From Bradyrhizobium cytisi (lineage in GTDB: Bacteria; Pseudomonadota; Alphaproteobacteria; Rhizobiales; Xanthobacteraceae), in the NCBI RefSeq assembly GCF_008123515.1, contig NZ_VSSR01000090.1:1-36086 (forward strand): 36,086 nucleotides of DNA. The letters are read 5' to 3'. Of this stretch, positions 8,119 through 15,133 are shown piece by piece. Below the pieces are notes generated by a model. That model had not been told where the DNA came from. It searched no databases and saw only the letters and a program-made list of their open reading frames with translations. Position 1 is the first letter of the stretch; the number at the start of each line of letters is the position of its first letter. The translations under genes were made by a program, and so were the position numbers.

Positions 8119-9470
8119 TGATGGGACATCAGCGAGTTGAGCAGGCCGCATTGTTCTATGAGTTTTCGCTCGAGCGGCACGTTCCGGCCGATCATCTATT
8201 GAGATCGATCGACAGGTTCGTAGACCTCGACGGGTTGAGGCGAGAGCTGGCTCCCTTCTACAGCGCAATTGGGCGTCCCTCGATTGCCCCCGAACTGATG
8301 ATCCGGATGCTGTTGGTCGGTTATTGCTTCGGCATCCGTTCGGAGCGGCGCTTGTGCGAAGAGGTTCACCTCAACCTAGCATACCGCTGGTTCTGCCGCC
8401 TTGGGCTCGATGGTGACGTGCCCAATCACTCGACCTTCTCAAAGAACCGACATGGCCGCTTCCGCGACAGTGATCTGCTGCGCCAGCTGTTCGAGGCCAT
8501 CTTGCGCCGCTGCATCGACGAGGGGCTGGTTGGCGGCGAAAGCTTTGCGGTCGATGCAAGCTTGATCAAGGCCGATGCGAACCGGCAAAACGGCGTCGAG
8601 GGCGAGAAGGGGTTGCCCCCACAAGCTGCAAGCCGTGCCATCGACGAGTATCTAGACGTCTTGGACGATGCGGCTTTTGGGGCGGCGACCGAGGTCGTCC
8701 CCAAGTTCATATCACCGGCCGATCCAGCCGCACGCTGGACCGGCGCTCATGGTGGACAAGCTTTCTTTGCCTACTCTACCAACTATCTGATCGATGTGGA
8801 GAACGCGATCATTGTCGACGTGGAGCCGACCACGGCGATCCGGCAGGCGGACGTTCTCGCCGCCAAGCGCATGATCGAGCGAACCGCGAAGAACTTCGCT
8901 CTCCACCCGTCCAGACTCCTCGGTGACAGCGCCTATGGTTCGGCCGCCATGCTGGGCTGGCTGGTCGATGAACACGGCATCGAGCCGCATGTGACCGTGT
9001 TCGACAAATCGGCACGTAAGGACGGTAGCTTCGCACGAGAGGACTTCAACTATGATCCAGCCGTCGACGTTTATGTCTGTCCTGGCGGTAAGACGCTGAC
9101 CACAACAGGGACGCGCGTGAATGACGGCGAGACGTTGCTTTATCGAGCGAGCAAGGCTGACTGTGACGCTTGCGCTTTGAAACCAAGCTGCTGCCCGAAT
9201 ACGCCGGCTCGAAAGGTGCCTCGATCGATTCACGAGAAGGCCCGCGACAGAGCGCGGACGATTGCCAACTCCTGGGAAGGTCGAACGTATCGACGACTGC
9301 GCAAGAAGGTCGAAATGTTGTTCGCTCACCTCAAACGCATTCTCAGGCTAGACCGACTGCGACTACGTGGACCTAACGGCGCCCGTGACGAGTTCCTTCT
9401 CGCTGCAGCCGCCCAGAACCTCCGCAAGCCAGCCAAGCTGATCCCAACGCCGCAGCCAAAGCCGACCTAA
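8118..9470 (+). CDS. IS1182-type DDE transposase
   Basis: The 450-residue protein carries out cut-and-paste type DNA transposition of its own element. The N-terminal DUF772-like region has LLRSIDRFVDL and PSIAPELMIRMLLVGYCFGI, then YRWFCRLGLDGDVPNHSTFSKNR. The DDE-like core is suggested by SFAVDASLIKADAN (first Asp), GDSAYGSAAM (second Asp) and the C-terminal GRTYRRLRKKVEMLFAHLKR (glutamate). Cys-rich spacing near residues 340-360 (CDACALKPSCCP) is typical of the IS1182 group. The start ATG is the first of two adjacent ATGs after GAGGG. The reading frame is intact, and its last 4 bases overlap the minus-strand gene at 9467. Confidence 0.9.
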   Translation: MMGHQRVEQAALFYEFSLERHVPADHLLRSIDRFVDLDGLRRELAPFYSAIGRPSIAPELMIRMLLVGYCFGIRSERRLCEEVHLNLAYRWFCRLGLDGDVPNHSTFSKNRHGRFRDSDLLRQLFEAILRRCIDEGLVGGESFAVDASLIKADANRQNGVEGEKGLPPQAASRAIDEYLDVLDDAAFGAATEVVPKFISPADPAARWTGAHGGQAFFAYSTNYLIDVENAIIVDVEPTTAIRQADVLAAKRMIERTAKNFALHPSRLLGDSAYGSAAMLGWLVDEHGIEPHVTVFDKSARKDGSFAREDFNYDPAVDVYVCPGGKTLTTTGTRVNDGETLLYRASKADCDACALKPSCCPNTPARKVPRSIHEKARDRARTIANSWEGRTYRRLRKKVEMLFAHLKRILRLDRLRLRGPNGARDEFLLAAAAQNLRKPAKLIPTPQPKPT

Positions 9471-9739
9471 GAGGCGGTCGGTTCGGCGCTGACCCGATTG
9501 ACGGCGCACATCGGCCCGATCACGAACACCATGAACTTGCCGAGCGGCTGACCGCACAGCCAGCATCGCTTGTACCGCACGCAGATCACCATCTTCTCTC
9601 CGTCGAATCCGCGAAACTCGGGCTCACCGTTGACGTAGGGCACGAAGAACGGGACCGGATATCCTTGCGAGTTGAGCGGCAGGCGCTTCATGCGATCCGG
9701 CAGCTCCAGATGCCGGATGCGCTGGTTCAGATCACGCAC
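9467..9739 (-). CDS. Cys-pair phage-type protein, 3' end cut by the insertion sequence
   Basis: The 90-residue product starts at a GTG at 9739 after GGGAGG; this overlaps the upstream gene's TAG. It has CWLCGQPLG near residue 61 and a following conserved-looking IGPMCAVNR, a likely metal-binding cluster. Proteins of this type that I remember from Bradyrhizobium elements continue after VSAEP with a His/Cys-containing tail. Here VSAEP is followed only by TAS and a stop that overlaps the transposase end, so the C-terminus was probably lost when the insertion sequence arrived or when a later deletion occurred. It is the last gene of a tightly overlapping minus-strand operon. Function unknown. Confidence 0.65.
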   Translation of the reverse strand: MRDLNQRIRHLELPDRMKRLPLNSQGYPVPFFVPYVNGEPEFRGFDGEKMVICVRYKRCWLCGQPLGKFMVFVIGPMCAVNRVSAEPTAS

Positions 9740-9921
9740 TACAAATCCTCCCTATCCATCAGCTCGCGATAGCTCGCGAGGTTCGCGCGGACTTCAAGCG
9801 ATGCATACCGCACCGCGGATCGCAGGCCGCGCCAAAGCTCGGCAGCAAATGCCCATGCCAGCACGAACGGCAGAGCCGCCGTCAAAACCGAGCGCACGAA
9901 CATCTGCTTGCCGGTCATCAT
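9739..9921 (-). CDS. Small membrane protein of the element
   Basis: The product has 60 residues. One hydrophobic helix at about residues 10-28 (VLTAALPFVLAWAFAAEL) is followed by a basic and amphipathic tail. The ATG overlaps the stop of the alpha-CTD-like gene as ATGA, and its TAG overlaps the next GTG, so translation is probably coupled through the operon. No family was recognised. The membrane position is predicted from hydropathy only. Confidence 0.6.
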   Translation of the reverse strand: MMTGKQMFVRSVLTAALPFVLAWAFAAELWRGLRSAVRYASLEVRANLASYRELMDREDL

Positions 9922-10190
9922 TCGCCGTTCTCGTCGTCGAGCGCTCGCAACAGATCAACGATCTGCTGAAAGCCGAGCTTGCCGATGCCGTCGAGCTTAC
10001 GGAGCCGGGTCGGGCCCGCCGCCTTGAGCTGCTCGATGGTCGTGATCCCGGCATTGTCCAGCACATGGAGCACGCGCGTCGGCAACTCCAGTGCGTTGCG
10101 CTGATCCGGTGCCTTCCACCATGCGCTATCGGCGGCGGCTCGCTCGGCAAGTGATGCCAAGGTTGTGGCTTCAGTGGTCTGCTGGCTCAT
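9918..10190 (-). CDS. Stand-alone RNA polymerase alpha-CTD-like protein
   Basis: From the ATG at 10190 (GGAGGAG five bases upstream) the product has 90 residues. An alternative ATG at 10220 overlaps the upstream stop as ATGA and would add ten residues. The C-terminal half (ELPTRVLHVLDNAGITTIEQ, then LRKLDGIGKLGFQQIVDLL) matches the pattern of the RpoA C-terminal domain: a helix with the Arg of the DNA-contacting patch, a second helix ending in L, and the GxGK turn before the last helix. Helix-hairpin-helix proteins are the alternative. There is no N-terminal RpoA domain. It might bind promoter DNA or polymerase-associated factors on behalf of the element; that is inference. Confidence 0.65.
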   Translation of the reverse strand: MSQQTTEATTLASLAERAAADSAWWKAPDQRNALELPTRVLHVLDNAGITTIEQLKAAGPTRLRKLDGIGKLGFQQIVDLLRALDDENGE

Positions 10191-10216
10191 AATCTCCTCC
10201 ACTTCGGTGATGAACG

Positions 10217-10658
10217 TCATGCTTCGCTCGCTGGTAACAGCCCGAGCTGATCGGCGCGCTCGGAGACCGTGCGGCCGTCGGCTGTGAGCAGAAAAGGCAG
10301 GAAGACCGCATCGAATGACAGGATGCCGGTCTCAATCGCCATGATCTGGCCCTTGACCCAATCGCGTAGAATCGAATTGATCGCGACCTGCCCCTGCGCG
10401 AGGGCCTTCGCTGTGCTGCTGCTCGCCGCCCTTGTGGCGGTAGTTGTAAGGATGTTCTTTCAGATACAGCGCGGCCCAGCCTTTGGCGCTGGCGCGCAGC
10501 TGCATCTGGCGGCCCCGGTGCTTGAAGGCGAGCAGCACCTCGTGCTGCTGATAATCGTCCATGAAGCCGATCTGCTCGCAACCGAATCGCCGCAGCAGCC
10601 GCGTGATCTCATCGCGGGCCGCAACGCCAGAGATTGCTTTCGCATAGGGGGTGCTCAT
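10217..10658 (-). pseudogene. Frameshifted phage-type gene of unknown function
   Basis: The reading frame starts at 10658 (MSTPYAKAISGVAARDEI) and is protein-like up to about YRHKGGEQQHS. It then leaves frame and would stop near 10332. In another minus frame the sequence continues sensibly as AKALAQGQVAINSILRDWV...FLLTADGRTVSERADQLGLL and ends with a TGA at 10217-10219. That TGA overlaps the next ATG as ATGA. One extra base (or two missing) near 10402-10415 explains this. The reunited protein would have about 146 residues and resembles unnamed proteins of Bradyrhizobium prophage-like elements (recollection). A sequencing error is possible. It is the first gene of the minus operon. Confidence 0.7.
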
Positions 10659-10675
10659 TGCGTCAGCTGCCTTGA

Positions 10676-11164
10676 ATGTATGGCCATCCGTTGCGTCCGA
10701 AGCTGATGATGCCGAAGTCGGCCAAGGGCGGCGGCAGAAACCGCAGTGCGAAAAAGGCCGAGCGCTACAGCGTGCCGATTACGGTGCAATTGGCTGTACG
10801 GCTGAAGCTGGCGGCAAGAGGTCGTGCCGTCGATGCTCCGCTGCTGTTGCAAAGCGACGGAAGCGTTTGGGATAATAATCCGGGCCAGAACTATCATCGC
10901 CAAGTGGATAAGGTCGTCACCGCCATCAGGCTCGATCCCGCCGAGGTGACGATGTACTGCCTGCGACACTCCAGCATCGTCCGCATGCTGCTGCGAAATG
11001 TGCCGATCAGGCTGGTGGCGTCGCTGCACAACACCAGCGTCGCCATGATCGAAAAGCATTATTCGAGGTTCATCACCGAGCATTCCGTCGATGACATCGC
11101 GCGCGTCGGGCTGTTGTCAGAGATTGCGGCAGCCGATGACAACGTCATCGCGATGGTGCGGTGA
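10676..11164 (+). pseudogene. Tyrosine recombinase (phage integrase), C-terminal remnant
   Basis: The 162-residue open frame has the end of a tyrosine recombinase catalytic domain: YCLRHSSIVRMLL (H-x-x-R box) and the nucleophile tyrosine in MIEKHYSRF. The N-terminal core-binding domain and the first catalytic Arg are missing, and an in-frame stop lies just upstream (about 10671). The fragment begins 18 bases from the divergent start at 10658, so a deletion has probably fused the integrase tail to the operon's upstream region. It should be inactive. Confidence 0.75.
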
Positions 11165-11330
11165 GGGATGATAATCCTGAGCTAAGCAGCCGCGGTAGCC
11201 AAAATGATCTCTGTAGGGAACCGGGCCAGCACGTTAAGCTGTCCATCGGCGCGGATAGGGTAGCTCCCGACAAATCGGCTCGCACCGCCGGTTTCCGCGC
11301 TCCTCACAGGTGCTCGCGAGGTGCGCGCGA

Positions 11331-12224
11331 ATGGCCGACGACCTAGATGACACTGATCCAGATGTGCTGCGTGACCGTCTGCTCGAGCAGGTTGAGCGCG
11401 GCGACATCACGAAGGAACAGGCGGAGGAGGCGGCCGCTGCCCATGGTCTCGACCCCTTCGAACGAAGGCCTGATCTGCCTCGCTTCGATCCAAAACTAAA
11501 GTCTCACTGGTCAATCCCGATGTCGGTGGCGTGGATCGCGTGGCGTGATTTTGGATTGGTCAGAGAGCAAGATCCTGAGTTTTGTTCGGCTTGTGTTCAT
11601 TGGGTCTATCGCAAGTGGACAGACCGCTCAGACGAAACCGGCCGGCCCGTCAAACGCGCGGGATATTTTCTCGAGACGAGACTCGCGCCGACTGTCGGCC
11701 GCTTGGCGCGACTAGAACAACTTTTACGGATTCGCGGCAATCTTCCGTCGACTGCGGTCATGACGATCCGAGAAGCGGTGACAGAACTGTGGCAGGCGTC
11801 GTCGAAGGATCTTCTGACCGCCTTGGGTCGCGACGCCAACGGTGCGGTCGTGGAGATTCCATCGCGCGAATGGGTTTACCTTCTATTGCGCGAAGAAGGG
11901 GGACGAGACGTGCTGAGGTATGTCGATCTCAGCCGACCTGAGCCCTTCACCTCAGTAACTCATCCGCAGAGCGATCTATTGCGTCTGTGGCGCGCAAGCG
12001 GTGAGCCGGTCACGACGACGGTGCCTCGAACGCAAGTCGCCCGAGTAAAGGAGGCCCTGCGCGAGCTGTTTCCGGTTGGCACACCGCTCCGTCTCCCCAA
12101 TAAAAAAATCCAAGAGCTTTTAGAGCCGATTTTTGAAAAGAATTCCTGGAAACGACCTTCGATCGACTCCGTAGCCCGCGCACGGGGCCGGCAGAAACAA
12201 GCAAAAACGCAAAAACGCAAATAG
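11331..12224 (+). CDS. Hypothetical protein of the integrative element
   Basis: 297 residues from the ATG at 11331. The N-terminus is acidic (MADDLDDTDPDVLRDRLLEQ) and followed by a helical EQAEEAAAAHG segment. The middle has WSIPMSVAWIAWRDF and FCSACVHWVYRKW. The C-terminus is strongly basic (ARGRQKQAKTQKRK), which suggests nucleic-acid binding. The last codons and stop lie inside a perfect 14-bp inverted repeat. No family was recognised. Its place upstream of the Xis-like and replication genes hints at a role in element maintenance (inference). Confidence 0.6.
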   Translation: MADDLDDTDPDVLRDRLLEQVERGDITKEQAEEAAAAHGLDPFERRPDLPRFDPKLKSHWSIPMSVAWIAWRDFGLVREQDPEFCSACVHWVYRKWTDRSDETGRPVKRAGYFLETRLAPTVGRLARLEQLLRIRGNLPSTAVMTIREAVTELWQASSKDLLTALGRDANGAVVEIPSREWVYLLLREEGGRDVLRYVDLSRPEPFTSVTHPQSDLLRLWRASGEPVTTTVPRTQVARVKEALRELFPVGTPLRLPNKKIQELLEPIFEKNSWKRPSIDSVARARGRQKQAKTQKRK

Positions 12225-12242
12225 CCAATTGCGTTTTTGCGT
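12207..12242. repeat. 14-bp perfect inverted repeat over a stop codon
   Basis: acgcaaaaacgcaa (12207-12220) pairs perfectly with ttgcgtttttgcgt (12229-12242) across the 8-base loop atagccaa, which contains the TAG of the preceding gene. The left arm also contains two tandem gcaaaaac units with one just before it. It may be a bidirectional terminator or a binding site; no U-tract follows beyond the five Ts in the arm. Confidence 0.7.
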
Positions 12243-12309
12243 GTTGGCCTTGCGGGTCCATGCTGCGTCATATTCCTCCATCTGTCTTTTCGAGCAGGTA
12301 GGACGAAGT

Positions 12310-12543
12310 ATGGCCCGCCCCGAAGTGACCGGTCGCAAGACGACGCATGCGAGTCCGGTCGATCAACCCGACGCTTACAGCGTCGATGAATTCTGCGCGC
12401 GTCACCGCATCAGCCCTCAGCTCTTTTACAAATTGAGGCCGCAGGGTCTGATGCCGCTGACGTTCAACGTCGGTACTCGCGTGCTGATCTCGCGCGAGGC
12501 TGCTGCGGCTTGGCGGCGCGAGCGCGAGACCGCCGCCGAGTAA
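12310..12543 (+). CDS. AlpA/excisionase-like helix-turn-helix protein
   Basis: The product has 77 residues from the ATG at 12310 (AGGACG upstream). The core AYSVDEFCARHRISPQLFYK, then GLMPLTFNVGTRVLISREAA, matches the winged helix-turn-helix pattern of MerR/AlpA/Xis-like proteins: helix, turn, recognition helix, then a strand ending in the residue that binds DNA, and a short C-terminal helix. Such proteins control excision or transcription of integrated elements. It is the first gene after the 12207-12242 palindrome and precedes the replication block. Confidence 0.75.
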   Translation: MARPEVTGRKTTHASPVDQPDAYSVDEFCARHRISPQLFYKLRPQGLMPLTFNVGTRVLISREAAAAWRRERETAAE

Positions 12544-12639
12544 TCGGCGCCGGCGCACTAAAAATTTCGATCTGAGTTTCGCCGAGGCAGATCGCCGCTC
12601 GGCTGAGGCGAACTATTGCGTGAAAGGAGCGGAGCCGAC

Positions 12640-12673
12640 CAGGTGCAGGTGTGTCGCAAACCAGATGCACCTG
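12640..12673. promoter_or_regulatory. 8-bp inverted repeat upstream of the frameshifted small gene
   Basis: CAGGTGCA (12640-12647) pairs perfectly with TGCACCTG (12666-12673), with an 18-base loop that can form a further GGT/ACC pairing. It lies 24 bases before the start codon at 12697. It could be an operator or an RNA hairpin in the leader. Confidence 0.45.
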
Positions 12674-12696
12674 ATCATTCAAGAAAGGACAGTCCT

Positions 12697-12947
12697 ATGC
12701 CCAGCTTTACTATCGGACCTGGCGATCACCTGTCAAAGGTCGGCGCTTACTGGAGATTTTTAAGCGCGCCAGGGAAGTCGGGGATCGCCTCGTTGCCGTC
12801 TGCGATGCGATCGAAGGTGAGCTCCAGGCACTCACCGGCGTTGCTGACGTTGCGGACTACTTCGACACTTTTGCGGACGAGTTTCTTGAACTCGCGGCGC
12901 ATGATTTCGATGGAGTTGCTCTCCTCATCAAGAAGCTCACGTCGTAG
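12697..12947 (+). pseudogene. Small acidic protein gene with one-base deletion
   Basis: The ATG at 12697 follows AAAGGA and encodes MPSFTIGPGDHLSKVG. At about 12741-12748 the frame must change. In a second frame the sequence reads as a helical acidic protein: LLEIFKRAREVGDRLVAVCD, then ADYFDTFADEFLELAAHDFD, ending KKLTS at a TAG (12945-12947). Restoring one base in ggcgc (for example ggccgc) joins the two into 83 residues. The frame that stays open from the ATG gives an Ser/Arg-rich product typical of out-of-frame translation. Function unknown. A sequencing error is possible. Confidence 0.65.
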
Positions 12948-13004
12948 TTAGCCGGAAGGGCGCCATCGGGAAAATGGCGCCCTTGCGTTTTGGAGGACAC
13001 GCCG

Positions 13005-13187
13005 ATGCGTAACAAGCCGTTTACCGCGTTCCACCTGGATGCCGTCGTGACCTTGGCTGCCGGGGTGCATTGCCCGCACTGCGGGACTGAACTGCGCGCG
13101 CAGGATGTTGAGCTGCTCGATCGAGGCGAGGCACGCTTCGTCTGCTCCGGGTGCCATCTCGTCATCTCGAAGATCGAGAGCCGCTAA
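13005..13187 (+). CDS. Small zinc-ribbon protein
   Basis: The product has 60 residues from the ATG at 13005 with GGAGG seven bases upstream. Two cysteine pairs, CPHC and CSGC, about 30 residues apart, form a clear zinc-ribbon pattern. The gene ends one base before the sliding-clamp ATG, so it is probably translated together with it. The role is unknown; small zinc ribbons often bind nucleic acids or act as adaptors. Confidence 0.7.
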   Translation: MRNKPFTAFHLDAVVTLAAGVHCPHCGTELRAQDVELLDRGEARFVCSGCHLVISKIESR

Positions 13188-13188
13188 A

Positions 13189-14289
13189 ATGGCCGGCCTC
13201 ATCAAAACCCTGAGCGGCTCGCTGGCAGCCGCGCTAGGCCTTGCTGCACTTCCAGTCCGCGAGCGCGAAAGCCAGCGCACTCCCGCGTTGGGAGCCGTCC
13301 GGCTCACCGCCAACGGCGACTGTCTTTCCGTCGCCGCGACCAGCATCGACGGCTCCATCAGGACCGGGGTCGAGGCCTCGGCCGAGGGTGAGATGGCGGT
13401 GCCGTTGGAGCGGCTGTCAAGCCTGGTGCGTCATTTGCCTGCCGACGCCGAAATCACGATCGCGGCCGACGACAAGGGCGCAACCATCAGCTTGGGCAGG
13501 TCGAGATTCAGACTGCCGGTTATTCCGCTCGTAGATCTGCCGCAGATGTTCGGACTTGGCGAGATCACCGGCGCAATCGAGCTAGAGGCCAAGATCGCGC
13601 GTGACCTGTTTGCGCGCCCAGCATTCGCGATCACGCAGGAAGAGGCGCGGTACGTTTTCCGCGGTATCTGCCTGTACAACGCCGCCACGAATCTTGTCGC
13701 AGGTGCCAGTGATGGCGTGCGCGCCTGCTTCGTTTGCACCCCGGCGGCAACATCGCTCTCCGTCGATCGCTCGCTGATCGTTCACTGCGACGTGGCGAAA
13801 ATCATTGTTCGCCTGCTTACCAATGCAACCGGCAAAGTCGTTCTGCGGCGATCCGATCGGTTGTTTGGACTGGATGGTGCGAACTTCGCGCTTGCCACCA
13901 AATTGATAGACGCGACGTTTCCCGATTGCGAGCGCGCGACCGCGGGCGAGAGGCCGAACTCCGTACTCGTCGATCGCACCACCCTTTCGGAATCGCTCGC
14001 CCGCTTCAAGGCCGTCGCCGATCCGCTCGTCAAAACGCAAAGGGTGATATTGCGCTGGGGCGCTGATGGGCTGCGACTGAACTCGCACGATAACGTTGAG
14101 GATCTCACCGCCGAGGCCGTTGGCGATGCCGTTACCGCGATCCAGCTTCCGCACCTCCTCGATCTCGTCGGATCGGTGCGGGGCGACAGCATAAGACTAG
14201 CCACTAAGGACGCGGACAGTATCATCGCGGTCACCGATCCCGACGACGCTAGTTTCGCGGCCTTTCAGTCGTCGCTCAGGGTTGGGTGA
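13189..14289 (+). CDS. DNA polymerase III beta (sliding clamp)-like protein
   Basis: 366 residues, the same length as typical DnaN. The chain shows repeated clamp-domain patterns: short strands with Gly/Asp turns, GAVRLTANGDCLSVAATSID in domain 1, and ARPAFAITQEEARYVFRGIC in the middle. The latter closely matches the DnaN motif where alternating F/ITxEE.RY.L.GI residues precede a strand. The C-terminal AIQLPHLLDLVGSVRGDSIR fits domain 3. It would encircle DNA and tether a polymerase. It is very different from a normal chromosomal clamp, so it is probably the element's own. It is packed between the zinc ribbon and the primase-polymerase gene. Confidence 0.75.
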   Translation: MAGLIKTLSGSLAAALGLAALPVRERESQRTPALGAVRLTANGDCLSVAATSIDGSIRTGVEASAEGEMAVPLERLSSLVRHLPADAEITIAADDKGATISLGRSRFRLPVIPLVDLPQMFGLGEITGAIELEAKIARDLFARPAFAITQEEARYVFRGICLYNAATNLVAGASDGVRACFVCTPAATSLSVDRSLIVHCDVAKIIVRLLTNATGKVVLRRSDRLFGLDGANFALATKLIDATFPDCERATAGERPNSVLVDRTTLSESLARFKAVADPLVKTQRVILRWGADGLRLNSHDNVEDLTAEAVGDAVTAIQLPHLLDLVGSVRGDSIRLATKDADSIIAVTDPDDASFAAFQSSLRVG

Positions 14290-14293
14290 TGCC

Positions 14294-15133
14294 ATGGGCG
14301 AATTGCTTCTCGCCGCCCTAGACTACGCCGCGCAGGGGCTGCCGGTGTTCCCAATTGTGCCGCGCGGCAAAACACCGGCCGTTGCACGCGGCTTTCATGC
14401 CGCGACCACCAATCCGGCAACCATCCGCCGCTTTTGGACCGACCCCGATCGGAACATCGGAATTCCCACTGGAGCGCCTTCCGGTCTCTGGGTGCTCGAC
14501 ATCGACGGCGACAAGGGCGAGGCGAGTCTGCACTCGCTCGAGGCCAAGCACGGACCCATGCCAAAAACGCGGGTCGTGTTTACTAAACGCGGCCGCCATG
14601 TGTGGTTTGCATATCCCGGGGCGATCCCGTCCTCGGCAGGCCGGATCGGTGACGCCCTCGATATTCGCGCCGATGGCGGCTACGTAGTCGCACCGCCGTC
14701 CATCCACCAATCTGGCCACATCTACGCCTTCGAAGATTCGCGGACGCCATTGGCCGCGGCGCCGGTCTGGCTGATCGTCGCGGCTCGCATCAAACCGATG
14801 CAATCGATGAGCGAGGCCCCGATCGCGGTGACCCGTCCGTTCGGCTCCGCCAACAGTCGCGCCTACGGCCAGGCCGCGCTGCGCGATGAGATCGCGATCC
14901 TCGCCGCAACCCCGCGCGGCTCGCGAAATGACGCGCTCAACAGGGCGGCCTTCAACCTGTTCAGACTGGTCGCCGGCGGCGAGCTCACCGAGGGCGAGGT
15001 CGTCGAGTCGCTCCGGCAGGCTTGTCTGGCGAATGGCCTCGCCCAGGACGACGGCTGGAACGGCGTGCGGGCCACAATCCAATCCGCCCGCACGGCCGGA
15101 AGCCAGCATCCGAGATCGCGAGGCGCGTCATGA
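14294..15133 (+). CDS. Bifunctional DNA primase/polymerase (Prim-Pol)
   Basis: 279 residues. The N-terminal domain (about 1-170) matches the Prim-Pol family of plasmid and phage replication proteins. It opens with ALDYAAQGLPVFPIVPRGKT, and the metal-binding D69-I-D71 lies in VLDIDGDKG. RGRHVWF is followed by DIRADGGYVVAPPS and H138 in SIHQSG. This is the archaeo-eukaryotic primase DxD...sxH core. The remaining about 80 residues are helical (RNDALNRAAFNLFRLVAGGE) and resemble the tail that often links Prim-Pol to a helicase. Here the helicase is separate: its ATG overlaps this stop as ATGA. It should prime or extend DNA at the element's origin. Confidence 0.88.
   Translation: MGELLLAALDYAAQGLPVFPIVPRGKTPAVARGFHAATTNPATIRRFWTDPDRNIGIPTGAPSGLWVLDIDGDKGEASLHSLEAKHGPMPKTRVVFTKRGRHVWFAYPGAIPSSAGRIGDALDIRADGGYVVAPPSIHQSGHIYAFEDSRTPLAAAPVWLIVAARIKPMQSMSEAPIAVTRPFGSANSRAYGQAALRDEIAILAATPRGSRNDALNRAAFNLFRLVAGGELTEGEVVESLRQACLANGLAQDDGWNGVRATIQSARTAGSQHPRSRGAS

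Larger units (their letters stand above)
8022..9480 (+). mobile_element. IS1182-type insertion sequence, right end not identified
   Basis: The transposase gene occupies 8118-9470. On the left, accgaccgaagtccggttc followed by ttttgttgaaaaagtc (8050-8065) looks like the terminal region of such elements in Bradyrhizobium-type genomes (recollection). No matching inverted copy of this end was found to the right of the transposase, where the truncated minus-strand gene begins at once. The boundaries are therefore approximate and the right terminus may be deleted. No target-site duplication could be assigned. Confidence 0.6.

Noticed and set aside
9471..9486. Right terminal inverted repeat of the insertion sequence (cggtcggttcgg)
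   Set aside because: Only a 9-base match to the left end (aaccgaccg), lying inside the truncated gene's codons; too weak to call.
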